The notes under the pieces are model-generated. The model saw only the letters and a program-made list of their open reading frames with translations. It ran no database searches and was not told the DNA's origin. A stretch of 64,000 nucleotides of DNA from NCBI GenBank assembly GCA_964580965.1, contig CAZOLZ010000001.1, positions 47,139 through 111,138 on the forward strand, written 5' to 3'. How positions within the stretch are numbered: position 1 is the first letter of the stretch; every line of letters begins with the position of its first letter. This stretch comes from CAIUKX01 sp964580965 (lineage in GTDB: Bacteria > Bacteroidota > Bacteroidia > Flavobacteriales_D > Crocinitomicaceae). The translations under genes and the position numbers were made by a program. Shown here piece by piece: positions 36,182-45,255 of the stretch.

Positions 36182-37213
36182 ACCCAGAAATGGGTAAAAA
36201 GTTTGATGTGTGATTTTGACATTTTCTTGTGCTCAATTGATCCAATCCAAAATAGAACGACTATGATAGAAGATTTATTATCAAAAGTTCAGTTTTATTC
36301 ATCGGAAAAAAGACTATCTAATACGAGTAATAAGTTATTATTTCTCAAATTTTATTTACAATTAATTCGAATTAAAACAGCATTTAAACCTAATATAATT
36401 CATAGTCACTACGCTACTTCTTATGGTTTACTTGGTAGATTGTTATTTTTCAAGCGATTTTATATTTCGGTATGGGGGTCCGATATATTTGAGTTTCCAT
36501 TAAAGTCAACACTCCATAAAATAATAATCAAATTTATTTTAAAAGGTGCTTCAAAGCTTTTTTCAACAAGTTCAATTATGGCTTCTGAGATTAAAAAATA
36601 TACAAATCAAGATGTAACTGTTATACCTTTTGGGATTGATACTAAAAAGTTTAAACCTTTCTCTATTGAAAGGCAAAAAACTAGTTTTACCATTGGAACG
36701 ATTAAAAGTTTAGAAGAATTATATGGTATTGACCGTTTAATTGAAGTTTTTGAACATGTATTTCAACAAATTCCTGATGCTACCTGTGTCATTTATGGCT
36801 CTGGTTCTAAAGAAAAAGATCTTAAACAACTAATTAAAAATAAGAAGCTAGATAATCATATTTTTTTGAAAGGAAAGGTAGCAAATGATAAAGTCCCTGA
36901 AATTTTATCAAGTTTTGATTTGTTTTGTGCATTTTCAAGAAGTGAAAGCTTCGGGGTTGCAGTTATAGAGGCTTCTTCATGCTCTGTTCCAGTATTAACA
37001 TCTAATGTTGGTGGTTTACCAGAAGTTGTTAAAGAAGGGGAGACAGGTTATTTATTCGATTATGATCCGATTGATATATCTAAAAAAATAGTTTCTCTAT
37101 ACAATAATCCATCCTTAAGAAATGAACTCGGAGTTAATGGAAGAAAATTTGTTCTAGAAAATTACGATTGGCAAAAAAGTGTAGATATGATGAAGCAATA
37201 TTACATATGTTAA
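36131..37213 (+). CDS. Glycosyltransferase family 4
   Basis: A 360-aa GT-B retaining glycosyltransferase. The N-terminal half has VLILADINSIHTQKWVKSL and IIHSHYATSYGLLGRLL. The C-terminal donor domain has IGTIKSLEELYGIDRLIEVF, CVIYGSGSKEKDLKQLI, and the E-x7-E motif in SESFGVAVIEASSCSVPVL followed by GGLPEVVKEGETGYLF. It should add one sugar to the lipid-linked repeat unit on the cytoplasmic face. The stop overlaps the next start by 7 nt. Confidence 0.9.
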   Translation: MTDKKKVLILADINSIHTQKWVKSLMCDFDIFLCSIDPIQNRTTMIEDLLSKVQFYSSEKRLSNTSNKLLFLKFYLQLIRIKTAFKPNIIHSHYATSYGLLGRLLFFKRFYISVWGSDIFEFPLKSTLHKIIIKFILKGASKLFSTSSIMASEIKKYTNQDVTVIPFGIDTKKFKPFSIERQKTSFTIGTIKSLEELYGIDRLIEVFEHVFQQIPDATCVIYGSGSKEKDLKQLIKNKKLDNHIFLKGKVANDKVPEILSSFDLFCAFSRSESFGVAVIEASSCSVPVLTSNVGGLPEVVKEGETGYLFDYDPIDISKKIVSLYNNPSLRNELGVNGRKFVLENYDWQKSVDMMKQYYIC

Positions 37214-38463
37214 ACAATTTAAAAACATCAATTTCATTTGAAAACGTTTTCACTTTTGTGTTAGCACTTTCTTCTTGTGTTTTTTTATTTGCTCCAAAAA
37301 TTGTAACAATCAGTTTTCTATTAATTTTTGGAGTTCAAGTTTTTGGATTGATTAAGCGTAAAATTACATTTAATGTAAATAAAACAACTTATTTATTGGT
37401 GTTGTTTTACCTTGTTTATTTAGTTGGTTGTTTATTTACAGAGGACTATAATCAAGCAATGAAATATTTAGAATATAAATTAGCTTTTATACTTCTTCCA
37501 ATTCTGTTTTCATTTCAACCAACAAAAAAGATAAAATTAAAACAAGTTTTTCTTTTGTACATAATAGGTGTAATTGGGTTGACATGTTTTCAATTAATCA
37601 ATAGTTTCTATTACTATACAACTAACGGAAATATTAAGTTTTTTTATGCATCTTATTTTTCATTTATACATCACCCAACATATTATTCATCCTTTGTTTT
37701 AGTAGCGTTAGGGATTTGGTTTAAGTTCTTCAAAGATTCTTTTAATACCATTTTATTTTATTTAGGCTGCTTGATTTTATTGACTGGTATTTTCCTTTCG
37801 ATGTCATTATCGACTTTAATATTATTTTTTTTAGTAATTATAATTGCGTTGTTGATTCAGTTAAAAAAGAAATTGAGTTTAAAATATTTCAGACTTACAA
37901 TTTTGATTTCACCATTTATATTTTACTTGACTCTTAATTTCGTTCCAGTTATTAATTCTCAATATTTTGCATCTAAATTATACGTTGAACGTTTTTTAAG
38001 TAACCCCAAACAATTCGTTTCAAAAAGTAATTACAAGAAAGGAGGTAATATAACTCGTTTAATTATGTGGACAGCAAGTGTTGCTGAAATTAAAGAACAT
38101 CCTTTTGGTGTAGGTACAGGTAATGTCGATATCTATTTATCAAAGCGATTAAAATCATATGATCAAGTTGAGATGGCAGAACATTTTTATAACCCTCATA
38201 ACCAGTATTTCCAAACAACATTAGAGGTTGGTCTATTTGGTTTGGCTGTTTTGATTTGGCTTTTAACGGTATTATTTTTTTATGCGTATAGAAATAAAGA
38301 TATAGTTTTATTGTTAGTTGTTGCTAGTTTGACTTTCAATTCCTTGTTTGAATCAATGTTACAGAGACAAAGCGGAATTGTTTATTACAGTTTTTGGATT
38401 TGTATATTGTTAATTTATTCTACTAAACCAAAAATGAAAGCAAGTATTGAATCCCTAGAATAA
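37207..38463 (+). CDS. O-antigen ligase-family membrane protein (WaaL/Wzy_C)
   Basis: Start at ATG 37207, which overlaps the GT4 stop; the upstream TTG at 37168 would add 13 residues read inside that gene. The 418-aa protein has about 11 TMs. The Wzy_C/O-antigen ligase signatures are the loop ending HPFGVGTGN and HFYNPHNQYFQTTLEVGLFGL, where His and Asn/Gln are typical of the ligase active region. It probably joins the finished glycan to lipid A-core, although a polymerase role is possible because the locus has two such proteins. Confidence 0.82.
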   Translation: MLNNLKTSISFENVFTFVLALSSCVFLFAPKIVTISFLLIFGVQVFGLIKRKITFNVNKTTYLLVLFYLVYLVGCLFTEDYNQAMKYLEYKLAFILLPILFSFQPTKKIKLKQVFLLYIIGVIGLTCFQLINSFYYYTTNGNIKFFYASYFSFIHHPTYYSSFVLVALGIWFKFFKDSFNTILFYLGCLILLTGIFLSMSLSTLILFFLVIIIALLIQLKKKLSLKYFRLTILISPFIFYLTLNFVPVINSQYFASKLYVERFLSNPKQFVSKSNYKKGGNITRLIMWTASVAEIKEHPFGVGTGNVDIYLSKRLKSYDQVEMAEHFYNPHNQYFQTTLEVGLFGLAVLIWLLTVLFFYAYRNKDIVLLLVVASLTFNSLFESMLQRQSGIVYYSFWICILLIYSTKPKMKASIESLE

Positions 38464-38477
38464 ATAAATTAACTTTG
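38447..38477 (+). promoter_or_regulatory. Internal promoter of the polysaccharide locus
   Basis: TTG (38447-38449) and TAACTTTG (38470-38477) with a 20-nt spacer. The -33 lies in the end of the ligase gene and the -7 in the 27-nt spacer. It would drive the five genes from the PIG-L deacetylase to the sugar transferase. Confidence 0.6.
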
Positions 38478-38490
38478 TAAAAAAAAGAAC

Positions 38491-39132
38491 ATGTTAGGAA
38501 AGAAGAAAAGTAAAGTTTTAGTACTAGCACCTCACACAGATGATGGTGAGTTTGGGTGTGGAGCAACCATAGCTAAACTAATAGACGAAGGACACGATGT
38601 TTATTATGCTGCATTTTCTGCATGTCAACAGTCAGTTTTACCTCAGTTCCCATCTGACATATTGATTACAGAGGTTAAAGAAGCAACTAAAATTTTAGGA
38701 ATAAAGCCCGAAAACTTAATCTTGTTTGAATATGATGTAAGAACATTTGGTTACCACAGACAAGAGATATTGGATGATTTAATAAAACTAAGAGCTCAAA
38801 TAGACCCTGATATTATTTTCATTCCAACGTTGACTGATGTTCATCAAGATCATCATACCATTGCTGAAGAAGGAATGAGGGCATTTAAGTTTAAGAGTAT
38901 TCTGTCGTATGAGTTACCGTGGAACAACTTTTCTTTTACTACTTCAAGTTTTGTTCATTTAGACGAGAAATATATTCAAACTAAAGTTGATGCTTTAAAA
39001 GCATACCATTCTCAAGCTCATAGACCATATTCAGATGAAGACTTTATTCGTTCTGTAGCAAGAACAAGAGGAGTTCAAATTGGTACTAAATATGCCGAAG
39101 CATTTGAAGTAGTTAGATGGATAATTGATTAA
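38491..39132 (+). CDS. PIG-L/LmbE family deacetylase
   Basis: A 213-aa protein with the metal-binding start LVLAPHTDDGEFGCG (the PHxDD form of the family's AHPDDE) and the later DVHQDHHTIAEEG carrying HxxH ligands. PIG-L enzymes are zinc hydrolases that remove N-acetyl groups from GlcNAc-type sugars or their conjugates. Its place directly before an LpxD-like N-acyltransferase suggests that an N-acetyl group is removed and another acyl put back. Substrate is inferred only. Confidence 0.88.
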   Translation: MLGKKKSKVLVLAPHTDDGEFGCGATIAKLIDEGHDVYYAAFSACQQSVLPQFPSDILITEVKEATKILGIKPENLILFEYDVRTFGYHRQEILDDLIKLRAQIDPDIIFIPTLTDVHQDHHTIAEEGMRAFKFKSILSYELPWNNFSFTTSSFVHLDEKYIQTKVDALKAYHSQAHRPYSDEDFIRSVARTRGVQIGTKYAEAFEVVRWIID

Positions 39133-39136
39133 TTAT

Positions 39137-40039
39137 ATGAATTTAAAAGCGGTAATTAATTTTATAGACCCTTTATCAGTTGAACTTAAACATTCAACAA
39201 GTCAATTAGTTTTTAAAAAACTTGAAGATCCATCATTTGATGAAAAATGTTTGGGCTGGTGTTCAGATAAAAATTTAGAGGTTTTATTTCAAATAAAGTC
39301 AGGAACAATATTAATTTCAGATGAAGGTAATAACTTTTGCAATGAGCATAATTTAAATTCCTTTAATAGGTTGATTGTAAAACATCCCAGAAAGTCATTT
39401 TTTGCTACGGTTAAGCATTTTCTGAATGAAGTTAAAACTTTTGGGAATATTTCACCTTCAGCAGTCATTGATCCATCTGTTAAGATTAATAAAGGCACTG
39501 TAAATATTGGTCACAACGTAGTAATTGAAAGAGATGTGACTATTGGTGATTATGTAGAAATTCAAGCAAATACAGTAATTAATCAAGGTTCAATTATTCA
39601 CAACCATGTGAAAGTTGGGTCCAATAATACTATAGGCGGTGTTGGCTTTGGTTATGAACCAGATGAAAATGGCAATTATGATATAATTCCACATATCGGA
39701 AATGTGATATTATCGGAAGGTGTTGAAATAGGTAACAATACGTGTATAGATAGAGCTGTCTTAGGTTCTACATATTTAGGTAAAAATGTTAAGGTTGATA
39801 ATTTAGTACATATCGCACATGGGGTACAAATTGGTGATAACAGTTTAATTATTGCTAATGCAATGTTAGCAGGAAGTGTTAATGTTGGAACAAATGTTTG
39901 GGTTGCCCCAAGCTCATCAGTTAGACAAAAACTTACGATTGATGATAACTCAACAATTGGAATGGGTAGTGTTGTTGTAAAGGATGTAGAGAAGTCAACA
40001 GTGGTAGCAGGAGTACCAGCAAAAGAATTGAAGAAATAG
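39137..40039 (+). CDS. LpxD-like UDP-sugar N-acyltransferase
   Basis: The ATG at 39137 gives 300 aa. The N-terminal 100 residues resemble the uridine-binding domain of LpxD (LIVKHPRKSFFATVKHF). The rest is a left-handed beta-helix with VEIQANTVINQGSII, NTIGGVGFGYEPDENG, CIDRAVLGSTYLG and the His-containing LVHIAHGVQIGDNSLI matching the LpxD catalytic region, ending STVVAGVPAKELKK. LpxD adds hydroxyacyl chains to UDP-glucosamine for lipid A. The context here is polysaccharide synthesis, so I infer acylation of an amino sugar for the glycan, not lipid A. Confidence 0.83.
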   Translation: MNLKAVINFIDPLSVELKHSTSQLVFKKLEDPSFDEKCLGWCSDKNLEVLFQIKSGTILISDEGNNFCNEHNLNSFNRLIVKHPRKSFFATVKHFLNEVKTFGNISPSAVIDPSVKINKGTVNIGHNVVIERDVTIGDYVEIQANTVINQGSIIHNHVKVGSNNTIGGVGFGYEPDENGNYDIIPHIGNVILSEGVEIGNNTCIDRAVLGSTYLGKNVKVDNLVHIAHGVQIGDNSLIIANAMLAGSVNVGTNVWVAPSSSVRQKLTIDDNSTIGMGSVVVKDVEKSTVVAGVPAKELKK

Positions 40040-40043
40040 AAGA

Positions 40044-41261
40044 ATGAGAATTTTATTTTTAACACAATATTACCCTCCCGAAGTTGGCGCTCCTCAAAAC
40101 AGGCTTCACGAACTAGCTTTACGTTTAAAGAGTAAAGGTGCAGAGGTTGAAGTTTTAACAGCAATGCCGAATTATCCTAAAATGGAAATTGAAGAGTCAT
40201 ATAGAGGTGGTAAAATAAAGGAAGAGTATATTGATGGAATTAAAGTCTATCGTTCTGGTATTTTTGTTTCTAAGTCTAGTTCAATTATTCATCGTTTATT
40301 AAATTATTTCAGCTTTGTTTTCACCTCTTATTTTAAAGGTCGAAAATTAGTTAATTATGATTTTTTACTAGTTGAATCTCCTCCTTTATTTCTGGGATAT
40401 TCTGCTATGGGTCTCGCTAAAAAACTAAAAGCTAGATTAATTTTCAATGTTTCTGATTTGTGGCCAGAAAGTGCAGAAAAATTAGATTTGGTTAGTAATA
40501 AGTATCTGCTTAAATTGGCATATGATTTAGAAAAAAAATGTTATAATAAGGCTAAATTAGTAACAGGTCAAACACAAGGAATCGTTGATGATATCAAAGG
40601 GCGCTTTCCATCTAAAGATGTGTTTTGGTTACCTAATGGAGTTGACTTAGAATATTACAATCCAAATCAAATTAAAAGTGATTTTAGATTGAAAAATGGA
40701 TTTGAAGCTTCTGATTTATTGTTTTTTTATGGGGGGATTATCGGTCATGCTCAAGGTTTAGAAGTTATCTTAGAGGCTGCAAATCAATTAAAAGCTTATC
40801 CTAACATCAAATTCATAATTCAAGGAGCAGGACCTGAAAAAGAGAGGTTGTTAATTCTAAAAGAAAAGTTAAAATTGGATAATGTGTTCTTTTTTAATGC
40901 AGTGAATAAAAATGAAATGCCTTCAATTTTGAAAGGTGTTGACGTAGCTCTAGTTCCATTAAAGAAATTAGAATTATTTACGGGAGCTATTCCTTCTAAG
41001 ATTTTTGAAGCTTTAGCAATGGAGAAAGCTCTTTTATTAGGAGTAGACGGTGAGGCTAAAAAACATTTTATAGATAAAGCAGATTCGGGTTACTTTTTTG
41101 AGCCAGAAAATGTCAAAGATTTAGTAGACAAAATAGTTAAACTTGAACAAAACCCTGAAGAATTAAAGCGTAAAGGACAAAATGGAAGAGCTTATGTAAA
41201 TGAATATTTCAATAGAAATAACATCGCAACTTCATTTTATGAAAAATTAAAAAACGTATAA
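40044..41261 (+). CDS. WbuB-like glycosyltransferase family 4
   Basis: A 405-aa GT4 enzyme of the WbuB type. The N-terminus MRILFLTQYYPPEVGAPQNR is diagnostic, followed by TAMPNYPKMEI, LLVESPPLFLGYSA, NVSDLWPESAEKL and the donor domain LLFFYGGIIGHAQGLEVILE. WbuB-group enzymes transfer N-acetyl-fucosamine-type sugars to the first lipid-linked sugar. It lies 4 nt after the LpxD-like gene and 3 nt before the aminotransferase. Confidence 0.88.
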   Translation: MRILFLTQYYPPEVGAPQNRLHELALRLKSKGAEVEVLTAMPNYPKMEIEESYRGGKIKEEYIDGIKVYRSGIFVSKSSSIIHRLLNYFSFVFTSYFKGRKLVNYDFLLVESPPLFLGYSAMGLAKKLKARLIFNVSDLWPESAEKLDLVSNKYLLKLAYDLEKKCYNKAKLVTGQTQGIVDDIKGRFPSKDVFWLPNGVDLEYYNPNQIKSDFRLKNGFEASDLLFFYGGIIGHAQGLEVILEAANQLKAYPNIKFIIQGAGPEKERLLILKEKLKLDNVFFFNAVNKNEMPSILKGVDVALVPLKKLELFTGAIPSKIFEALAMEKALLLGVDGEAKKHFIDKADSGYFFEPENVKDLVDKIVKLEQNPEELKRKGQNGRAYVNEYFNRNNIATSFYEKLKNV

Positions 41262-41264
41262 ATT

Positions 41265-42476
41265 ATGATACCATTTTCGCCTCCAAGAATTGATAATAAG
41301 ACAATAGATGAAGTTGTTGTTGCTTTGAAGAGTGGTTGGATTACAACAGGTCCAAAAACAAAACTATTTGAGAAAGAAGTGACAGCTTATTGTAATTCAA
41401 AAGTAAGTGTAGCTTTAAATTCTGCAACTGCAGGATTAGAGTTAGTTTTGCGTTGGTTTGGTGTTAAAGAGGGAGATGAGGTTATATTACCTGCCTACAC
41501 TTATTGTGCTACAGCAAATGTTGTTGTGCATTGTGGAGCAAAGCCTGTATTTGTTGATGTTAACGCTTCAGATTTTAATATCTCTATTGAAGCGATTAAA
41601 AATGCAATTACATCAAAGACAAAAGTAATTATGCCTGTCGATTTTGCAGGACTTCCATGTGATTATGACCAGATTAATCAGTTGGTAAAACAAAATGAAA
41701 TAGTATCCAGGTTTCATGCAGATACTGATGAACAAAAGCAACTAGGGCGAATTTTGGTTTTATCTGATTCTGCTCATTCTTTTGGTGCGATATATAATGG
41801 AAAAAAAGCTGGTTCTTTAACAGATGTTTCTGTTTTTTCTTTTCATGCAGTCAAAAATTTGACAACTGCTGAAGGAGGTGCAATTTCATTCAATTTACCT
41901 GATAATTTTGATCATGATGCTATATACAAAAAGTTTTGTGTGACTTCTTTACATGGTCAAAATAAAGATGCTTTGGCTAAAACTCAAAAGGGAAATTGGA
42001 AGTATGATATTGTTGAAGCAGGTTATAAATGCAATATGACAGATATTGCTGCGGCGATAGGTCTAGTCGAATTAGAAAGGTATGACAGAGAAACATTGGT
42101 TCAAAGAAAACATATTTTTGATTCATATACAGAAAAATTTGCTCAATATGAGTGGGCTGAAATTCCACCTTATGAGACAGATAATAAAACATCCTCTTAT
42201 CATTTATTTCCATTGAGAATTAAAGGGATTTCTGAAGCTCAACGAGATTTGATTATTCAGTCGATTTTTAATCAAGATGTTTCTGTGAATGTTCATTTCA
42301 TTCCAGTTCCTATGATGTCATTTTACAAAGCTCTAGGCTATTCAATTGAACCTTTTCCAACAACATATAATAACTTTAGCAGGGAGATTTCATTGCCTGT
42401 ATATTATGATTTAACTGATGAACAGGTGTCTCAAGTTATTAACGCTGTAATTAATGCTGTCGAAGTGGTTTTGTAA
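41265..42476 (+). CDS. DegT/DnrJ/EryC1/StrS sugar aminotransferase
   Basis: A 403-aa PLP enzyme. It has SGWITTGPKTKLFEKEV, ALNSATAGLELVLR, the PLP region LSDSAHSFGA and the Schiff-base lysine in FSFHAVKNLTTAEGG. The C-terminus has HLFPLRI and VHFIPVPMMSFYK. The family aminates keto sugars of nucleotide sugars (3- or 4-keto). No dehydratase or oxidase that makes the keto substrate is found in the window, so it must be encoded elsewhere. The stop shares one base with the next start. Confidence 0.92.
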   Translation: MIPFSPPRIDNKTIDEVVVALKSGWITTGPKTKLFEKEVTAYCNSKVSVALNSATAGLELVLRWFGVKEGDEVILPAYTYCATANVVVHCGAKPVFVDVNASDFNISIEAIKNAITSKTKVIMPVDFAGLPCDYDQINQLVKQNEIVSRFHADTDEQKQLGRILVLSDSAHSFGAIYNGKKAGSLTDVSVFSFHAVKNLTTAEGGAISFNLPDNFDHDAIYKKFCVTSLHGQNKDALAKTQKGNWKYDIVEAGYKCNMTDIAAAIGLVELERYDRETLVQRKHIFDSYTEKFAQYEWAEIPPYETDNKTSSYHLFPLRIKGISEAQRDLIIQSIFNQDVSVNVHFIPVPMMSFYKALGYSIEPFPTTYNNFSREISLPVYYDLTDEQVSQVINAVINAVEVVL

Positions 42477-43063
42477 TGAAACGGTTGTTTGATATCTTAT
42501 TTAGTTTATTTTTTTTGTTCATTTTTTTTCCTTTTGGAATTATAATTTCCTTTTGGATTTTGATTGAATCAAAAGGTGGTATTTTTTACAAACAACAACG
42601 TGTAGGTTTATCGGGTAAACCTTTCTTTCTGTTAAAATTTCGTTCGATGCGACCAAATGCTGACAAGTCAGGTAAGTTAACGATTGGAATGCGTGATCCA
42701 CGAATCACGAAATCGGGACTTTTTATTCGAAAGTATAAACTAGATGAATTCCCTCAATTCATAAATGTTTTAAAAGGAGAAATGAGTATCGTAGGACCGA
42801 GACCTGAAGTGCAAGAATATGTTGATTTATACACAGAAACTCAAAGACAAATATTAAATGTTAAACCTGGTATTACAGATTACGCATCTTTAGAATATTT
42901 TAATGAAAATGAAATTTTAGGAAAATCGGATAATCCACAACAAACATATATAGATGTTGTAATGCCTGAGAAACTTAAATTAAATCAAAAATACATTTCA
43001 AGACCAACAATTGCTCATGATATCCAAATAATGTGGAAGACTTTTGTTAAGATCATTAAATAA
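42476..43063 (+). CDS. Initiating sugar-phosphate transferase (PglC-like)
   Basis: A 195-aa monotopic phosphoglycosyltransferase with a re-entrant helix (FFLFIFFPFGIIISFWIL), the basic KQQRVGLSGKPFFLLKFRSM, the catalytic DE pair in KYKLDEFPQFINVLKGEMSIVGPRPE, and a short C-terminus. This is the compact PglC/WcaJ-core form without extra TMs. It moves a sugar phosphate from UDP-sugar to undecaprenyl phosphate, the first step of the repeat unit. It is the last gene of the locus; no terminator is obvious in the 24-nt convergent spacer. Confidence 0.92.
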   Translation: MKRLFDILFSLFFLFIFFPFGIIISFWILIESKGGIFYKQQRVGLSGKPFFLLKFRSMRPNADKSGKLTIGMRDPRITKSGLFIRKYKLDEFPQFINVLKGEMSIVGPRPEVQEYVDLYTETQRQILNVKPGITDYASLEYFNENEILGKSDNPQQTYIDVVMPEKLKLNQKYISRPTIAHDIQIMWKTFVKIIK

Positions 43064-43087
43064 TGTTTGATATTAGTCTGATTTACA

Positions 43088-43816
43088 CTAGTTTACTAAA
43101 AAAGCAATTGAACAACCAACGAGAATACTTGCTAATTTCATGACATTGAACTTGTGATTTTCATTTGTTTCAAAAATAATTGTTGTTGAGATATGTAAAA
43201 ACATTCCAACAACAATTGCTAGAATAATATTGAAATCAATAGCGATTGTATGATTTGCAGTTGTTCCAATAAATACTCCTAGAGGTGTCATTAATCCAAA
43301 AGCTACCAAAACTACCCAAGCTTTGTATTTTGAAAGTTGAGAGCTAAGTAATAAGGTCATTAAAGCTACAGCAACAGGCAATTGATGAAATAAAATAGCA
43401 AGCAATAAAGATGAATCACCATGTTGATGTGCAGACTCAATAATGTGTTCTGAATATTGATTTCCCAGAGGAATTCCTTCTAAAAACGAATGAATGGATA
43501 ATGAAATAAATAACCCCCAAGGCATTTTTTGGTTCTTGTGAATATGAATATGGCCATGTTCTATTCCTCCTGAGAAATATTCTAAAATAAGCTGAACAAG
43601 AAAACCAATCAGAATAAAAACACCAATGTTATTAGTTTTAGAATGATATAGTTCAGGAACGAAATGAATAAAGGCTATGGACAATAAAAAGCCACCACTA
43701 AAGGATAACAACAGTTTAATTAGTGTTTGTTTGTTTGAAGAGTGTAAATAGGTAACTAAAAATCCTCCTATTACAACTGATAGAATTAAACTACCATATA
43801 TAAAAAATTCTTCCAT
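43088..43816 (-). CDS. ZIP family metal transporter
   Basis: A 242-aa protein with about eight TMs. The ZIP metal-site motifs are visible: HSFLEGIPLG in TM4 and HQLPVAVALM in TM5, plus a His-rich loop (EHGHIHIHK) between TM3 and TM4. ZIP proteins import Zn2+ or other divalent metals into the cytoplasm. The start abuts the stop of the methyltransferase gene (sharing one base), so the two form an operon. Confidence 0.9.
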   Translation of the reverse strand: MEEFFIYGSLILSVVIGGFLVTYLHSSNKQTLIKLLLSFSGGFLLSIAFIHFVPELYHSKTNNIGVFILIGFLVQLILEYFSGGIEHGHIHIHKNQKMPWGLFISLSIHSFLEGIPLGNQYSEHIIESAHQHGDSSLLLAILFHQLPVAVALMTLLLSSQLSKYKAWVVLVAFGLMTPLGVFIGTTANHTIAIDFNIILAIVVGMFLHISTTIIFETNENHKFNVMKLASILVGCSIAFLVN

Positions 43817-44547
43817 TAAATTCTTTTAGTGATAAAAATTAGTCGGTCTGATAAATCTTCGTCAAATGGATTTAAATCAAAATCTCCAAAAGTTTCTAAG
43901 ATTTCAAATTTTCCTTTGAAGAGATTTTCAAAATCATTTTTTGTTATTGCTTGGACACGTTCAGTATAATTGAAGTCTTGATCGTTGTCTTCAAAAGAAA
44001 TTGACTTATAGATGTGATGATGATCAAATTTACGTTCAATTTTAAAGTCAATACCATCAATGTGCTTTATCTCCGATTTGACTAAATTTTTAACAACTTT
44101 TTTACAATTCATAAAGTCAATTACAAGTATTCCATTTTGATGAATAGCATTGTAAATTGAATCAATAACTTTTGTATTTTCGTTTTGCGTATCAAAGTAT
44201 CCAAAACTTGTAAAAAGGTTGAAAACTGCTTCAAATTTATGATTTAAGATAGGGTCACGCATATCATGAACCTCAAAGCTTAAATGACTATTTGAAAATT
44301 GGCTAGCATGAGCAATACTTTCATCAGAAAGATCAACACCGATAACATCCATTCCTAAGCGATTTAAAGTAATCGAATGCCTACCCTTACCACAAGCTAG
44401 ATCAAGAATTTTAGATTTTAAAGGTAGTTTTGTGAAGTTAACAAGATTTTTAACAAACCTTTCCGCTTCTTTATCGTCACGATTTTTATATAATGTGTGA
44501 TAATATGAAGTGTTAAACCAATCTTTAAACCATTCATTCTTTTTCAT
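43816..44547 (-). CDS. Class I SAM-dependent methyltransferase
   Basis: The start at 44547 (MKKNEWFKDWFNTSYYHTLY) is preferred to one at 44577 because a -7 promoter element lies inside the extension. The 243-aa protein has the SAM-binding motif ILDLACGKGRHSI near residue 48, then VIGVDLS and GILVIDFMN. Substrate unknown. It is the first gene of the two-gene operon with the ZIP transporter. Confidence 0.85.
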   Translation of the reverse strand: MKKNEWFKDWFNTSYYHTLYKNRDDKEAERFVKNLVNFTKLPLKSKILDLACGKGRHSITLNRLGMDVIGVDLSDESIAHASQFSNSHLSFEVHDMRDPILNHKFEAVFNLFTSFGYFDTQNENTKVIDSIYNAIHQNGILVIDFMNCKKVVKNLVKSEIKHIDGIDFKIERKFDHHHIYKSISFEDNDQDFNYTERVQAITKNDFENLFKGKFEILETFGDFDLNPFDEDLSDRLIFITKRI

Positions 44548-44551
44548 AGTG

Positions 44552-44559
44552 CAAATATA
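44552..44559 (-). promoter_or_regulatory. -7 element (TATATTTG) deciding the methyltransferase start
   Basis: The minus strand reads TATATTTG five bases upstream of the ATG at 44547. The transcript would be nearly leaderless and could not contain the upstream ATG at 44577. No clear -33 is seen. Confidence 0.45.
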
Positions 44560-44664
44560 ATGTAAAATAGAAATCACATACTTATGGTGATTTAATATTT
44601 GTGAAATGAATTTATCTTAATTTTATGTTTTTATTGTTGGTTATGTATTTTAGTTTGACTTAAT

Positions 44665-45252
44665 ATGAAAATCGTAGGAGTAACAGGAGGAATAGGTTCT
44701 GGTAAAAGTGTTATTTGTAAAGTTTTAGAAAAATTAGGACATCCTGTTTTTTATTCTGATAGTGTCGCTAAAGAATTAGTTGAAACAGACCCCATAATTA
44801 TCCAAGAATTAACAAATTTAATTGGTAAAGAACTTTATGATGGTGGTTTTCAAAAACATATTTTAGCTCAAAAAATATTTAATAATTCGGAAATAAAACA
44901 AAAGGTAAATCAAATTATACACCCTAGAGTTAGACTATCATTTGATTATTGGAAAGCAGCTCAAAATTCACCTTTGGTTTTCAATGAAGCAGCAATTTTA
45001 TTTGAAACAGGAATGTATAAAAAATACGATGCGGTCATTTTGGTTACTGCCCCTCAATCAATCAAAATGAAGCGAGTTACTTCTCGAGATGGTTCATCTG
45101 AAGATGATGTAAAGGCAAGAATGAATAATCAATGGACTGACGAAGAGAAAATCAAACTAACAGATTTTATTATTGTTAATGATGATAAATTACCTGTTTT
45201 GCCTCAGGTCGATAATGTAATCTCTAATATTTTAACTCTTGATTCTAGGTAG
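44665..45252 (+). CDS. coaE: Dephospho-CoA kinase
   Basis: A 195-aa P-loop kinase for the last step of coenzyme A synthesis. It has VGVTGGIGSGKSVICKV at the start, PVFYSDSVAKEL, the family region IIHPRVRLSFDYW and the LID-like RVTSRDGSSEDDVKARMNNQ. Normal length. Convergent with ddl, with only 3 nt between their stops. Confidence 0.95.
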   Translation: MKIVGVTGGIGSGKSVICKVLEKLGHPVFYSDSVAKELVETDPIIIQELTNLIGKELYDGGFQKHILAQKIFNNSEIKQKVNQIIHPRVRLSFDYWKAAQNSPLVFNEAAILFETGMYKKYDAVILVTAPQSIKMKRVTSRDGSSEDDVKARMNNQWTDEEKIKLTDFIIVNDDKLPVLPQVDNVISNILTLDSR

Positions 45253-45255
45253 CTT

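Noticed and set aside
39137..40039. Lipid A lpxD
   Set aside because: The sequence is LpxD-like, but it sits among polysaccharide genes rather than with lpxA, lpxC or fabZ, so the lipid A assignment was not made.
29681..43063. Possible mobile island or prophage
   Set aside because: The locus is accessory-like, but no integrase, transposase, tRNA-flanking repeat or insertion sequence was found.
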